64,000 nt of DNA, from positions 1 to 64,000 of the forward strand of contig JAUZRQ010000089.1 of the NCBI GenBank assembly GCA_030950365.1. Reading direction: 5' to 3'. The position numbers were made by a program, and so were the translations under genes. Shown piece by piece: positions 1 to 9,337 of the stretch. Below the pieces are notes generated by a model that was not told where the DNA came from, did no database searches, and saw nothing but the letters and a program-made list of their open reading frames with translations. Positions within the stretch are counted from its first letter, which is position 1. Every line of letters starts with the position of its first letter. Source of the DNA: Candidatus Zhuqueibacterota bacterium (GTDB lineage Bacteria; Zhuqueibacterota; Zhuqueibacteria; Zhuqueibacterales; Geothermadaptataceae).

Positions 1-5
1 ATCTC

Positions 6-857
6 TCACAACCGCCGCTGCACTGTCAACATCGCGCCGAGAAAGCCGTAGGTCAGGCCCAGGGCAATCAGGGAGAGAAACGCTTCGGGGGGCATGCGTA
101 AGGAGATTTCCAATAGCCAGGAAAACACGCGCAACAACGCCCACAGCGCCATGCCGGCCAGCGCGCCGCCGATCAGGCCTTCCAGAATGCCCTGAATCAC
201 AAACGGGCCCCACACCATGCCGCGGGTCGCGCCGACCAGTTCCAGGGTCTCGATAATCCGCCGCCTGGCCGCAATGGTGAGCCGGATGTTGTTCGACACC
301 AGCACGAAACTCAGCACGCCAAACAGCGCGCCCAACCCAATCAGTACGTTGCGCATGGTGTCAAACACCTGGATCAGTCGCTGCAGCACGCGCTCGCGGT
401 ACACCACCTCGTCGATGCCCGGCAGGGCCGCCACCCGCCGCAGCACCGCGCGGCTCGAGTCCTCGCGAACATAGGCAGGATTCAGGAAGAGCTGAAAACT
501 GGCCGGCAGGGGATTCTCCTCCACGACGTTCAAAAACGTGTCATCGAACAGGGTTTTGAAAACCTCGATGGCCTGTTCCCGACTGATATACTCAATGGAA
601 TCGATGCCGGCAATTTGCGAGAGCTGCTCCTGCAACCGCTGAATGTCCGCTTCGGTAGCCGTGTTATCCACGAATGCCTCAAAGCCGACGCGGCCTCGGA
701 TTTCCTGCACGATGCGCAGCACATTCTTACCGCCCACGTAAAAAATGCCAACGAACAGCAGCGAAATGCTCACCGTGAGGATGGTCAGCGCAGCGGAAAA
801 TTTAGCGCGGTGGATTCCGCTCAGGCTCTCTTTCAGCACAAACAGCAGCGTTCTCAA
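6..857 (-). CDS. ftsX: Cell-division ABC transporter permease FtsX
   Basis: FtsX is the membrane half of the FtsEX complex, which couples ATP hydrolysis by FtsE to activation of periplasmic murein hydrolases at the septum. The 283-residue product has the family layout: a first membrane segment near residues 20-45, a periplasmic loop of about 120 residues, and three C-terminal membrane segments (about 170-195, 217-240, 258-280). The start is a TTG whose last two bases overlap the ftsE stop (TTGA), so translation is probably coupled. The stop lies at the very edge of the window, so the next gene is not visible. An EnvC-like activator begins at the other end of the window, not next to it. Confidence 0.93.
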   Translation of the reverse strand: MRTLLFVLKESLSGIHRAKFSAALTILTVSISLLFVGIFYVGGKNVLRIVQEIRGRVGFEAFVDNTATEADIQRLQEQLSQIAGIDSIEYISREQAIEVFKTLFDDTFLNVVEENPLPASFQLFLNPAYVREDSSRAVLRRVAALPGIDEVVYRERVLQRLIQVFDTMRNVLIGLGALFGVLSFVLVSNNIRLTIAARRRIIETLELVGATRGMVWGPFVIQGILEGLIGGALAGMALWALLRVFSWLLEISLRMPPEAFLSLIALGLTYGFLGAMLTVQRRL

Positions 858-1510
858 TCTAACGTTACTCCTCCCTCAATTCGCACCACGCGGTGGTTGT
901 AGCGTTTTACCAGATCATAATTGTGCGTCGCCATCAGCACGGCCGTGCCCCGCATGTTGATTTCCTCGAGCAATTGCATGATTTCCTCCGCGGTCTGCGG
1001 ATCGAGATTGCCGGTGGGCTCGTCGGCCAGCAGCACCATGGGCTCGTTCACCAGCGCGCGGGCAATGGCCACCCGCTGCTGCTCACCGCCAGACAGGTGG
1101 TACGGCATCTGATAGCGTTTGTGGCTGATGCCCACATCGCCGAGCACGCGCAGCACCCGCTTTTTGATCTCTTTGGGCCGGGTGCCAATCACTCGCAGCG
1201 CAAACGCCACGTTTTCAAACACGTTGCGATCCTCCAGCAGGCGAAAATCCTGAAACACGATGCCGAGCTGCCGGCGCAAATACGGAATATCCCGCGGCCG
1301 GATTTTCGCCGAATTGAATTGGCCCACCTGCACCTGACCCAAACCGGGGCGTTCCTGCATGTAGATCAGCTTCAGCACCGTGCTCTTGCCCGCGCCGCTC
1401 GGCCCGACCAGAAACACGAACTCGCCCTGCTCCACGGTGAGATTGACCTGCTTCAGGCCCTCGCCGTTGGGATAACGCATTTGTACGTTTTTCATCCGAA
1501 TAATTTTCAT
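854..1510 (-). CDS. ftsE: Cell-division ATP-binding protein FtsE
   Basis: This is the cytoplasmic ATPase partner of FtsX. The 218 residues match the usual size. Visible motifs are Walker A GPSGAGKS at residues 36-43, the ABC signature LSGGEQQR near 138, and Walker [13 protein letters not shown] near 157-163 followed by the switch histidine in MATHN. Its start ATG overlaps the stop of the upstream methyltransferase (ATGA) and its stop overlaps ftsX, so it sits inside a tightly coupled operon. The identification rests on sequence motifs plus adjacency to ftsX; a LolD-type ATPase would look similar but would not be paired with FtsX. Confidence 0.95.
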   Translation of the reverse strand: MKIIRMKNVQMRYPNGEGLKQVNLTVEQGEFVFLVGPSGAGKSTVLKLIYMQERPGLGQVQVGQFNSAKIRPRDIPYLRRQLGIVFQDFRLLEDRNVFENVAFALRVIGTRPKEIKKRVLRVLGDVGISHKRYQMPYHLSGGEQQRVAIARALVNEPMVLLADEPTGNLDPQTAEEIMQLLEEINMRGTAVLMATHNYDLVKRYNHRVVRIEGGVTLD

Positions 1511-2280
1511 GGCTTCCGCATCACAAAATGCACCCGATCCGATTTCTCCGTTCCCGGACGGCGGGAAAAATTATCAAAAATGCCAAGCATTTCCCAGGAA
1601 AATTTTTGCAAACTCACTTCAATCTGATGCAGCCGGTAGATGCGCTGCACGTGCCGCTCGTAATACCGTTGCACCCCGCCGTCATATACTTTGATCATAA
1701 ACTCGTTGATCTGCTGTTCGTTTTTGAAATCAAAGTGCGACTGCCGGATGTACTCATAGTTCTCGTACTGGTCGTGCTCGTAAAAATCGCGGAAATGGCG
1801 CTTGCAATTGCGCTGGGTGACCACATCGAAAATGAATACGCCGCCACTGGCGAGCGCCGCATGCGCATGATCGAACACCTGTTCCACCTCTTCCGGGGTC
1901 AGGCAGTAGTTCAGGCTGTCGTACAAACAAATCACGGCATCCATGGGCCATTTCACGGCGAACCGGCGCATATCGCCCACCCACAGGTGCGCCGCCGGCT
2001 GCGAACCTTGCAATCGCTGCCGGGCGATGGCCAGCATGGCCGGTGAGCGATCGAGGCCGAACACCTCCCAGCCGGCATCGGCGAATTTTTCCAGCATTTT
2101 GCCCGTGCCACAGGCCAGTTCCAGCACCCGCCGCTGGTGCAACAGGTGACGATTCAACATATCGGCGAGGTATTCAAACCAGCGGGGATAGTTGACGTGG
2201 CGCATCAGGTAATCGTAAAACGGCGCAATGCCAGAATACGCCTCGGCCGGTTTGCTACGTTTGCGCCAGCTCCATGGCAA
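1507..2280 (-). CDS. Class I SAM-dependent methyltransferase
   Basis: The 257-residue protein carries the S-adenosylmethionine-binding motif I LELACGTGK (residues about 53-61), an acidic residue ending strand 2 in FGLDRS, and the GGVFIFD strand typical of methyltransf_25 and methyltransf_11 domains. The substrate cannot be told from sequence. It overlaps the 3' end of pdxA by 26 bases and the ftsE start by 4, which suggests coupled translation, although this gives no pathway link. Its small acceptor is unknown; the fold call is firm and the role is open. Confidence 0.85.
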   Translation of the reverse strand: MPWSWRKRSKPAEAYSGIAPFYDYLMRHVNYPRWFEYLADMLNRHLLHQRRVLELACGTGKMLEKFADAGWEVFGLDRSPAMLAIARQRLQGSQPAAHLWVGDMRRFAVKWPMDAVICLYDSLNYCLTPEEVEQVFDHAHAALASGGVFIFDVVTQRNCKRHFRDFYEHDQYENYEYIRQSHFDFKNEQQINEFMIKVYDGGVQRYYERHVQRIYRLHQIEVSLQKFSWEMLGIFDNFSRRPGTEKSDRVHFVMRKP

Positions 2281-3262
2281 GGTCGATCGCCTCCATCATG
2301 CTTGACTCATCGGCCTGATTTTTTCCCGCGATGTCGAACGCCGTGCCGTGATCCGGCGAAGTGCGGATGATGGGCAGCCCACAGGTATAGTTGACGCCGG
2401 CGCCACGGGCGAGCATTTTCAATGGAATCAGGCCCTGATCATGGTACATGGCCAGAACCGCATCGAAGCGCTGCTTTGGCAACAGGCGCGCAAACAGCGC
2501 ATCGGCGGGAAACGGGCCCACCGCCTCGATGTGCTGCCGCCGGGCTGCCTCGATGGCCGGAGCGATGATCTGGATTTCTTCGCGGCCAAACGTGCCCTGC
2601 TCGCCGGCATGCGGATTCAGACCGGTAACGGCAATTCGCGGCTGTGCCATGCCGAACCGCTGGCGCAGGTCCTCGTTCAACACCTGCAGTGTTTGCAGGA
2701 GGTGCTCAACGGACAGCGCATCCGGCACCTGGCGCAGCGGGATGTGCCGCGTGGCCACGGCCACCCGCACCGTCCCGGCGAGGAGCAGCATCACTGGATG
2801 TGGCACGCCGCACAAATGCGCCAGAAACTCTGTGTGCCCCGGATAATCCAGCCCGGCCAGCTTCAACGCCGACTTGGCAATGGGCGCGGTGACCACCGCG
2901 TGCACGCGGCCATTCAGCGCCAGCCGCACCGCTGTTTCGATGGCATGCGCTGCCACCTGACCGGAATCAGAGGTTGGCCGTCCCACATCCAGTTGCGGTT
3001 GAGAAAATTCGGCATCCACCAAAACCACCACCGGCGACGCCAGCGCATCGAGATTGGCATCGTAGGTCAGCGCCGGCCAGTCCGGCCACACGAAGCCGAG
3101 CCGTTCGGCCCACCATTTCAGCGCGCCGGGCGGATCGACGACCACCACTTGCCGTCGCTCCGGCTGCGGATGCTGCAGCGCCCGCAAAATTACCTCGGGA
3201 CCGATGCCATTGATATCACCGATGGTGATGGCGATGCGGATGGGTTGTTCGACCTTTGGCAT
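2255..3262 (-). CDS. pdxA: 4-hydroxythreonine-4-phosphate dehydrogenase PdxA
   Basis: PdxA oxidises 4-phosphohydroxy-L-threonine in DXP-dependent pyridoxal 5'-phosphate synthesis. The 335 residues fit the family length. The glycine-rich N-terminal motif reads GDINGIGPE (residues 15-23; the family often has GDPAGIGPE), and the metal-ligand histidines are visible in PGHTEF and in HDQGLIPLKM near residue 270; NPHAGE is also conserved. No pdxJ or other B6 gene is nearby, so its operon placement between an antiporter and a methyltransferase looks incidental. Confidence 0.94.
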   Translation of the reverse strand: MPKVEQPIRIAITIGDINGIGPEVILRALQHPQPERRQVVVVDPPGALKWWAERLGFVWPDWPALTYDANLDALASPVVVLVDAEFSQPQLDVGRPTSDSGQVAAHAIETAVRLALNGRVHAVVTAPIAKSALKLAGLDYPGHTEFLAHLCGVPHPVMLLLAGTVRVAVATRHIPLRQVPDALSVEHLLQTLQVLNEDLRQRFGMAQPRIAVTGLNPHAGEQGTFGREEIQIIAPAIEAARRQHIEAVGPFPADALFARLLPKQRFDAVLAMYHDQGLIPLKMLARGAGVNYTCGLPIIRTSPDHGTAFDIAGKNQADESSMMEAIDLAMELAQT

Positions 3263-3264
3263 TT

Positions 3265-4554
3265 TTAATCGTATTTGCGAAATTCTGCGGTCTCCCGCGC
3301 TTTGAACAGGCCATAGCGAAACAGCACCGGACCGATGACCTGATTGACGGTGATCGCCGCAATGATCAGGGTTTTGAGTTCGCTGCCCCAGTCGGGAAAT
3401 GAGCGCTCGATCAATATTGCCATGCCGAGGGTCACGCCGGCCTGCGCCACGAATCCGGTCCAGCCATATTTTTCAACCGCCTTGTTGCCATGCACCACGC
3501 GAATGCCAGTGTATGTGCCGATCCATGTAAACGCCAGCCGCAACAGCACCAGCGCGATGGCAAATTCCCACAAATTAAACAGCGCATCCAAATCGAGCCC
3601 GGCGCCGGCGATAGCAAAAAACAACACCAGCACGGGCAGCACGCTGCGCTCGATGGCTTCGATAAACTGCTTGCCCTGCTGCGAAAAGTTCTGCACCACA
3701 AATCCGGCGGCGATGCACAGAAGAAGCGCATCCAGGTGAAACAGGGGAGCAAATTCGGCGACCAGCAACACAGAAAGCAACAAAAACACTTCGGTTTCGG
3801 TACGAATGCGCTTTAAATAAAAAATAAACAGTCCACCCAGGCCTGCGCCGATACTCAGGCTCAGTCCGATCTCCATTACCAGCTTCATCAAAAATGTAGC
3901 ATCAAAACTCTGCCCGGGATGCGCCAGCATTCTGGACACCGACATGACTACGGCAAAGATGAGCAACACCACCACATCTTTGAGGATAGTCACGCCCAGC
4001 ACCAGATCGGTCATGGGACCGCGAGCCCGGTATTCGTTGATGATTGCAATGGTGGTCGCCGGCGATTTCGCCACCGCCGTCACGCCCAAAAAAATAGCCA
4101 CAATTATCACCGTGTTCAAAGGCAAATCTCTGGTCACTGGCAACATATTATGAAACAACAGCACCGTTAGAGAAATGCCGATAAACACGATGGTAACTTG
4201 AAAAACCAGTACGGAAAGAATACTCGCGAGCTGCTTCTGAATTTCTTTCATCTTTAGCTCGCCGCCAGCGATCAGGGCGATCAGCGCCAGCGCCAGGCCA
4301 TCGATGAGGCGCAGCCGGTCGATCTCCGCATGACTGAGCAAATTGAGCAGGTGGGGTCCGAAAAGGATGCCGGCCAGAATGTATCCGCTGATTTTGGGCA
4401 ATCGGAACCGGGTGCCGAACCGGCCCAGAAAATAGGCCGTCAGCAAAATGAAACCGAGATAAAACGTTGGAGCGAATTCCGAATGAGGAACATTGACCCA
4501 GCGCACCCCTGCGGCTATGGCAAACAGCAGTATCAGTGGAAAAAGGTCGAACAT
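3265..4554 (-). CDS. CPA2-type cation:proton antiporter (first of a pair)
   Basis: The 429-residue protein is almost entirely hydrophobic, with about a dozen membrane segments and the Na/H-exchanger family motifs SGYILAGILFGPH near residue 57 and GVTAVAKSP near 165. It probably exchanges Na+ or K+ for protons across the inner membrane. No C-terminal TrkA-N or TrkA-C regulatory domain follows, unlike KefB/KefC. It lies 10 bases after the next antiporter gene and 2 bases before pdxA on the minus strand. Ion specificity cannot be read from sequence. Confidence 0.85.
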   Translation of the reverse strand: MFDLFPLILLFAIAAGVRWVNVPHSEFAPTFYLGFILLTAYFLGRFGTRFRLPKISGYILAGILFGPHLLNLLSHAEIDRLRLIDGLALALIALIAGGELKMKEIQKQLASILSVLVFQVTIVFIGISLTVLLFHNMLPVTRDLPLNTVIIVAIFLGVTAVAKSPATTIAIINEYRARGPMTDLVLGVTILKDVVVLLIFAVVMSVSRMLAHPGQSFDATFLMKLVMEIGLSLSIGAGLGGLFIFYLKRIRTETEVFLLLSVLLVAEFAPLFHLDALLLCIAAGFVVQNFSQQGKQFIEAIERSVLPVLVLFFAIAGAGLDLDALFNLWEFAIALVLLRLAFTWIGTYTGIRVVHGNKAVEKYGWTGFVAQAGVTLGMAILIERSFPDWGSELKTLIIAAITVNQVIGPVLFRYGLFKARETAEFRKYD

Positions 4555-4564
4555 ACCGTCTCCG

Positions 4565-5758
4565 TCAACTTGCTCGGGCGACTCGATATCGCAGGGTCAC
4601 GTGTGCGAACAATAGGCTCAAAATAAACGCCAACATGCCGGTGTACAGCAGCTCGTTGCCTTCCGGGCTGTGCACCACCAGCCGGATATCCACCAGCATG
4701 GCGATGAAAATGCCGCTGAGTGCCAGAAACGGCAATTCCCGCCTGGCCTTGTCCGGCGCGCCGATGCGGCTGACCGTCCAATAACCCACGTATTTGCTCA
4801 GCCAGCGGAATAACACAAAGGCCATGGCTACAAAGCTGGTAAACAACAACATATCGTCTTCATTCAACATATGCAATTCAATCAAGCCCCCCGCCAGCAC
4901 CAGAAAAAAGAAAAACACCGGTCGTTCGGCTTTTTGCAGCACCTCGGCAATGCGCAGCCGTTTCAGGGAACTATTGGCTACCAGCAGGCCACACACCGAA
5001 CAGGTCAGAAAGGGAGAGATGCCCAGCATGGCCGAAAGACCGGAGGCAAAAAACACCACGCCCAGCAAAATAAGCTGCAATTCCGAGCGTTTGCGGGAGG
5101 GAATGGTAAGTAAGTTCAATATCAGGGCGCTGAGCAGGCCGATGGCGAAGCTGTAGAGCAGATTCTTATGATAACTGACGCCTGTGATGCGACTGGTGAG
5201 TAGCGGGAAAATCAACAAATAAAACAGAATGCTGTAAAAATCATCCAAAATGCCCATGGTAACCAGCCTGGTGAGCTCGCGGGTGCGCTGTCCGAAGGCC
5301 CGGGCCTTGGCGGCCAGCACTTCCGGAGCGGCCGGGATGGCCAGCACCGCAAGCATCAGCGCCCAGTCGAATTTGGACACCAGCGGCAACTGCGCCAGGA
5401 TCATTCGAATCAGGATATAGGTAATGCCGAAGGTAATGAGGCTGGCAATCAGCGAATACACACCCAGTTGGGGCGGCATGCGCTGGAATTGCTTCAAATC
5501 CATTTCGATCATCACGGTCATGCCAATCCAGCCGAGACCAAGGGCGAACACCGGAAACATGCCTTCCAGCGCCTCGCGGGTGATCAGATTGAACCCCTGC
5601 GGGCCCAAAAGCACGCCAATGAGAATGAACTCGATTCCCACCAGGGTTTCGCCTTTCAGACCAAAAATGCTGGCAATAATGCGGGAATATTTCTGGGCAA
5701 CCAGGCCTAAACCGATGAGCAGACTCAAAATCAAAATCAGTTCAGATCGCGGATCCAT
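4565..5758 (-). CDS. CPA2-type cation:proton antiporter (second of a pair)
   Basis: The 397-residue, roughly twelve-helix membrane protein resembles Na/H-exchanger domains, with a GVLLGPQGFNL motif near residue 47 and AIPAAPEVLAAKARA in the core near 140. It is related in fold to the following gene but clearly divergent from it, so this is an old pair rather than a fresh duplication. The close spacing to its partner and their co-transcription suggest that the two work together or as a heteromer, which is inference. No soluble regulatory domain is present. Confidence 0.8.
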   Translation of the reverse strand: MDPRSELILILSLLIGLGLVAQKYSRIIASIFGLKGETLVGIEFILIGVLLGPQGFNLITREALEGMFPVFALGLGWIGMTVMIEMDLKQFQRMPPQLGVYSLIASLITFGITYILIRMILAQLPLVSKFDWALMLAVLAIPAAPEVLAAKARAFGQRTRELTRLVTMGILDDFYSILFYLLIFPLLTSRITGVSYHKNLLYSFAIGLLSALILNLLTIPSRKRSELQLILLGVVFFASGLSAMLGISPFLTCSVCGLLVANSSLKRLRIAEVLQKAERPVFFFFLVLAGGLIELHMLNEDDMLLFTSFVAMAFVLFRWLSKYVGYWTVSRIGAPDKARRELPFLALSGIFIAMLVDIRLVVHSPEGNELLYTGMLAFILSLLFAHVTLRYRVARAS

Positions 5759-5802
5759 GAATCAGGCTTCGCCCCGTTTGGTTTGATGGCAACTTCGGCA
5801 CC

Positions 5803-6195
5803 TTAACCGCGCACGTCGAGCCAGAACCGGCGGCGACGAGGACCGTCGAATTCGCAGAAAAAGATTGCCTGCCAGGTTCCCAATTGTAACCGACCGTTTT
5901 GCACTAGAACCTGAACGCTACTTCCCATCATGGAAGCCTTAATGTGCGCCGGGCTGTTTCCTTCCTTGTGACGATATGGCCAATCGTTGGATACGATGCG
6001 CTCCAGGGCCATCAGGATATCGCGCACCACATCTGGATCGGCCCCTTCGTTGATGGTCACTCCGGCCGTGGTGTGCGGCACGTAAATCGTGCAAACACCA
6101 TCCAGCCCCCCAAGCTCTGTAACGGCTTCCTGCACCCGCCGGGTGATGTTGACTAATTCTTCTTTTCGGCTCGTCTGCAATTCCAAAATTTTCAT
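5803..6195 (-). CDS. YjbQ/UPF0047 family protein
   Basis: The 130-residue protein is a full-length UPF0047 (YjbQ) member: it has the conserved stretches VPHTTAGVTINEG, PYRHKEGNSPAHIKAS and the C-terminal LGTWQAIFFCEFDGPR. Some members have weak thiamine-phosphate-synthase activity in vitro; the physiological role is not settled. The start ATG lies 1 base from the stop of the upstream 'asparagine synthetase B'-like gene. Conserved histidines in VPHTT and PAHIKAS are the likely metal or substrate ligands. Confidence 0.92.
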   Translation of the reverse strand: MKILELQTSRKEELVNITRRVQEAVTELGGLDGVCTIYVPHTTAGVTINEGADPDVVRDILMALERIVSNDWPYRHKEGNSPAHIKASMMGSSVQVLVQNGRLQLGTWQAIFFCEFDGPRRRRFWLDVRG

Positions 6196-6196
6196 A

Positions 6197-7468
6197 TCAG
6201 GTCTTCCTCTTCTTCTTTTTGGCAGCCGGGAACAAAATGTTATTTAAAATCAGACGATAGCCAGGCGAATTTTTGTGCAGGGAAAGCTGCGTCGGCGGAT
6301 CGTACACCAGATGCTGATAATCCTCTGGATCATGGCCGCCGTAAAAGGTGAAGGTGCCCCGCCCGACATTGCCGTGAATGTATTTGACTTCCTCCGTTCC
6401 GGGCACCTCGCCCAGTATCACCACCGATTTTTTGATCAGCGAGCGTCGAAAACCGGTGGTTTGCCCCATGAATCCGTGCACCACCGCCACATGATTTTGC
6501 GTCAGCATGGTGGGCACGGGATCGTATTTGGCCGAAAACTCAAAGAGCGTAAAATAATCGGTTTCCGGATCCCGGTTGCGCGGTCCCGTGCTCGGCGGAA
6601 TGTCGATGTCCGAGTATTCGTACACCAACGGATTTTTAACAAGAGTGAAATTCTCGAACGCCACGGTTTTGGAAAAATCCAGTTTTTCCTGGCAGTTCGG
6701 ATCCATCGGATCGCCGTCATATATGGTATCGGCAATGTCGGTGTTTTCGGCGGCCAGAGCAATATCGAAGGTATCGGTGGCCGAACACATCGCGAACACG
6801 AAGCCACCGCGCAGCATGTATTCTTTGATGGTGCGCGCCACCGCCTTTTTTAGCTCGCTAACTTTTTTGAACCCCAGTCGGCGCGCCATGGCTTCGTTTT
6901 TGGCCACCTCTTCCTGATACCATGCGGTGGCATGATAGCTGGCATAAAATTTCCCATACTGGCCGGTGAAATCTTCGTGGTGCAAGTGCAGCCAGTCGTA
7001 TTTATCCAACTCGCCGGAAAGCACTTCCGCATCCCAGACCGTCTCGTACGGCACCTCCGCATAGGTGAGCGCCAGAGTGACGGCATCGTCCCACACCTGC
7101 TTGTTGGGCGGGGTGTACACGGCAATTTTGGGCGGTTTCTCAAGCAACACGATGTCCATGTTGCCGGCTTCGATTTCGGCGTAGATTTGCGCCGCCTGGT
7201 CGCCAGTGATTTTGCTGAAGGTGATGCCGCGAATGCGGATTTCGCGCTCGATTTCCGGATAATAATCCATCATAAATGAGCCGCCGCGGTAGTTGAGCAG
7301 CCATTCCACATTCACGCCGCGCGTTAACACCCAATAGGCGATGCCGTACGCCTTGAGGTGGTCGGTCTGCTTCAAATCCATGGGAATGAGGATTTTCTGG
7401 GAAAATGCGGCGGAATGGCTCAAAACCAGCGCGACGACGGCGATGATAAGTTTCTTAATCATGCGCAT
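6197..7468 (-). CDS. Secreted 'asparagine synthetase B'-like protein (function unknown)
   Basis: The 423-residue product starts with a signal peptide (MRMIKKLIIAVVALVLSHS, cleavage near AFSQ). The body matches a family common in Bacteroidota and relatives that databases label 'asparagine synthetase B'; that label does not fit, since there is no glutaminase N-terminal Cys and no PP-loop. Recognisable stretches are IPMDLKQTDHLKAYGIAYW, WLLNYRGGSF, WLHLHHEDFTGQYGKFYA and AMCSATDTFDIALAA. The sequence suggests a glutamine-amidotransferase-like alpha/beta fold exported to the periplasm. It lies 6 bases downstream of the TPR gene and continues the DUF4159-DUF4175-TPR run. The basic tail AKKKKRKT is odd for a periplasmic protein. 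Confidence 0.8.
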   Translation of the reverse strand: MRMIKKLIIAVVALVLSHSAAFSQKILIPMDLKQTDHLKAYGIAYWVLTRGVNVEWLLNYRGGSFMMDYYPEIEREIRIRGITFSKITGDQAAQIYAEIEAGNMDIVLLEKPPKIAVYTPPNKQVWDDAVTLALTYAEVPYETVWDAEVLSGELDKYDWLHLHHEDFTGQYGKFYASYHATAWYQEEVAKNEAMARRLGFKKVSELKKAVARTIKEYMLRGGFVFAMCSATDTFDIALAAENTDIADTIYDGDPMDPNCQEKLDFSKTVAFENFTLVKNPLVYEYSDIDIPPSTGPRNRDPETDYFTLFEFSAKYDPVPTMLTQNHVAVVHGFMGQTTGFRRSLIKKSVVILGEVPGTEEVKYIHGNVGRGTFTFYGGHDPEDYQHLVYDPPTQLSLHKNSPGYRLILNNILFPAAKKKKRKT

Positions 7469-7474
7469 GGTTCC

Positions 7475-9337
7475 TCAAAACACCCGTCCCGATTTGGCCT
7501 GCAGAGCACGCAACCGTTGTCGGGCTTCTTCAAGGTAAATACTCTCGGGAAAATCGACAAGCAATTTTTCATAATGCTCGATGGCTTGGGTGGTACGGCC
7601 GGCCGTTTCCAGCGCCACGGCCAGCGAAAACTGCGCCGCATCCACATAAATGGATGATGGATAGTTTTCCAGTAGCCGCTGATAGGTCTCGATCTGCGCT
7701 TCGGTTTGTTGCAACCGTCCCTGAATGTCCCCCAGATCCAGCAGCGCTTTCGGGGCGATGGTGGAATTCGGATAGGTTTCGATCAGTTTCTGCAGGGCGC
7801 TGGCCGCCCGGGCAAACCGTTCCTGCGTTTTGAACTTTTCCGCTTTTGCATACAGCGGCAGTGCCCCGGCGCTGTCCGGCAACGCCTGCTCGATGAAGAA
7901 TATCCAGTCCAGCGCGTCGTTGACCAGGTCTTCGGTGGCCATCCGTGCGGCGCCGGTCGTCAGCGGCTGGATGTTTTCGAGCAGGGTCATAGCTTCGCTA
8001 AAGCGATTTTCGAAGAACGCCAGCTTTGCCTGCTTGAACAGAATACGGTTGCGCAGGGCCTGGTCCTGTGTCCGGGTCAATTTATATGCTTCCTCATACC
8101 ACTCGCGCGCCTTATCGAGGCGGTCCAGTTTCAAATAACTATCGCCCAGGGAAATTGCCGCGCCCCGGCGCGCCTGCAAATCCGGATAGGTGTTGAAAAT
8201 CGCCTCGAACACCTCGATGGCGTCGGTGGGCCGGTTCAATTCCTGCAGGTAGATATCGCCCTTTTTCAGCAGCGCGCGAAATTTGAACACCCGCTGCCCG
8301 GGCTTCTGCAAGATGTCGTCCAGAACCCGGATGGCCGCCTCAGGCTCGCCGGCTTTGAGGTAGGCATCGGCCAGCCCCATGCGCGCCGAATGAATGTACG
8401 GCGTGTCCGGCCAATGCTGAATCAGCAGGCGATACGCGCGAATAGCGATCTCCGTTTGCCCGGCGCGGTTGGCTTCGCTGGCAAAGTTGTACAGTTCATT
8501 GCCCCGGTTGCGCTCTTTGGGCGAACGCCGTTCTTCGATACTCCGGTAAATTTCCAGCGCTTCGGCAAACCGGCCGATCCGTTTGAGACACTCGGCCTGC
8601 AGCTTCAACAGGGGCACCGGCGGCGGCTGTTGTTTTTTTGCCGCCGCTTCCAGGGTGCGCAGAATTTTCAACGAATCTGTTTCATCGAAAAACTGTAAAA
8701 TCCGGCGCTGAATGTAGGGAAGCTGCCGCGGATTGCGCTCAAGATAGCGGATGAATTCTTCAGTGGCACGTTCATATTGCGATCTCGCCGCATAAGCATT
8801 GGCCAGCTCGATAGCAAACATCACATCACTGCCAAAGGCGCGCCGCGCCTGCTTGTACACCTCGATGGCGTCATCAAAAAGTTGGTTGCTGATCATGGCC
8901 GCAGCTACCTGCGCATAGGCACCGGAATTTTTGGCAAATTTGCGCAGAGTCTGCCGCCAGACCTGCCTGGCATCGTCGATCCGGCCCAGCTTGTACAGCG
9001 CACTGCCCAGATCGCTGCGGCCGAGCGCGTCATCCACCACGGCCATCCGCCGGCGAATGATGTTTGCCATTTCTTCGTATTTTCCCAGACGCTCGAGATT
9101 GCGCTTCAGGCCACGGTAATAGGTCGTATTGTGCGGCTGCCAGGAAAACAGCAGTTTGTATTGCTCCACGGCGCGGTCGTAATAGCCCATGCGCTCGAAA
9201 TCGGTGGCCATGCGGTAAATCTGCTGTAGTTTTTGCTGCGTCTGCGCCTGAACGGGGTGATTCGCCGCGCCAAACCACACCATCAGTATCAGGCTCAGGC
9301 CGATGAGGCCATGAAGGATTTTATTTCTTGCCATCAT
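7475..9337 (-). CDS. Secreted tetratricopeptide-repeat protein
   Basis: The 620-residue protein has a signal peptide (hydrophobic stretch at residues 9-25, cleavage near VQAQ) and then a long array of TPR-like helical hairpins, recognisable from repeated A.EQY / A.E.Y...L..YP patterns across the whole length. The C-terminal repeats (YPNSTIAPKAL, YPSSIYVDAA, FPESIYLEEA) resemble those of YbgF/BamD-like periplasmic scaffolds. It overlaps the end of the DUF4175 gene by 17 bases. Two adjacent ATG codons make the start ambiguous by one residue. It is probably a periplasmic or outer-membrane assembly scaffold acting with its operon partners. Confidence 0.85.
   Translation of the reverse strand: MMARNKILHGLIGLSLILMVWFGAANHPVQAQTQQKLQQIYRMATDFERMGYYDRAVEQYKLLFSWQPHNTTYYRGLKRNLERLGKYEEMANIIRRRMAVVDDALGRSDLGSALYKLGRIDDARQVWRQTLRKFAKNSGAYAQVAAAMISNQLFDDAIEVYKQARRAFGSDVMFAIELANAYAARSQYERATEEFIRYLERNPRQLPYIQRRILQFFDETDSLKILRTLEAAAKKQQPPPVPLLKLQAECLKRIGRFAEALEIYRSIEERRSPKERNRGNELYNFASEANRAGQTEIAIRAYRLLIQHWPDTPYIHSARMGLADAYLKAGEPEAAIRVLDDILQKPGQRVFKFRALLKKGDIYLQELNRPTDAIEVFEAIFNTYPDLQARRGAAISLGDSYLKLDRLDKAREWYEEAYKLTRTQDQALRNRILFKQAKLAFFENRFSEAMTLLENIQPLTTGAARMATEDLVNDALDWIFFIEQALPDSAGALPLYAKAEKFKTQERFARAASALQKLIETYPNSTIAPKALLDLGDIQGRLQQTEAQIETYQRLLENYPSSIYVDAAQFSLAVALETAGRTTQAIEHYEKLLVDFPESIYLEEARQRLRALQAKSGRVF

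Noticed and set aside
2348-3268. 306-codon plus-strand frame opposite pdxA
   Set aside because: The reverse strand is an unambiguous PdxA; the frame is His/Arg-rich with no conserved motif. Similar long antisense frames opposite mfd, mnmG and the TPR gene were dropped for the same reason.
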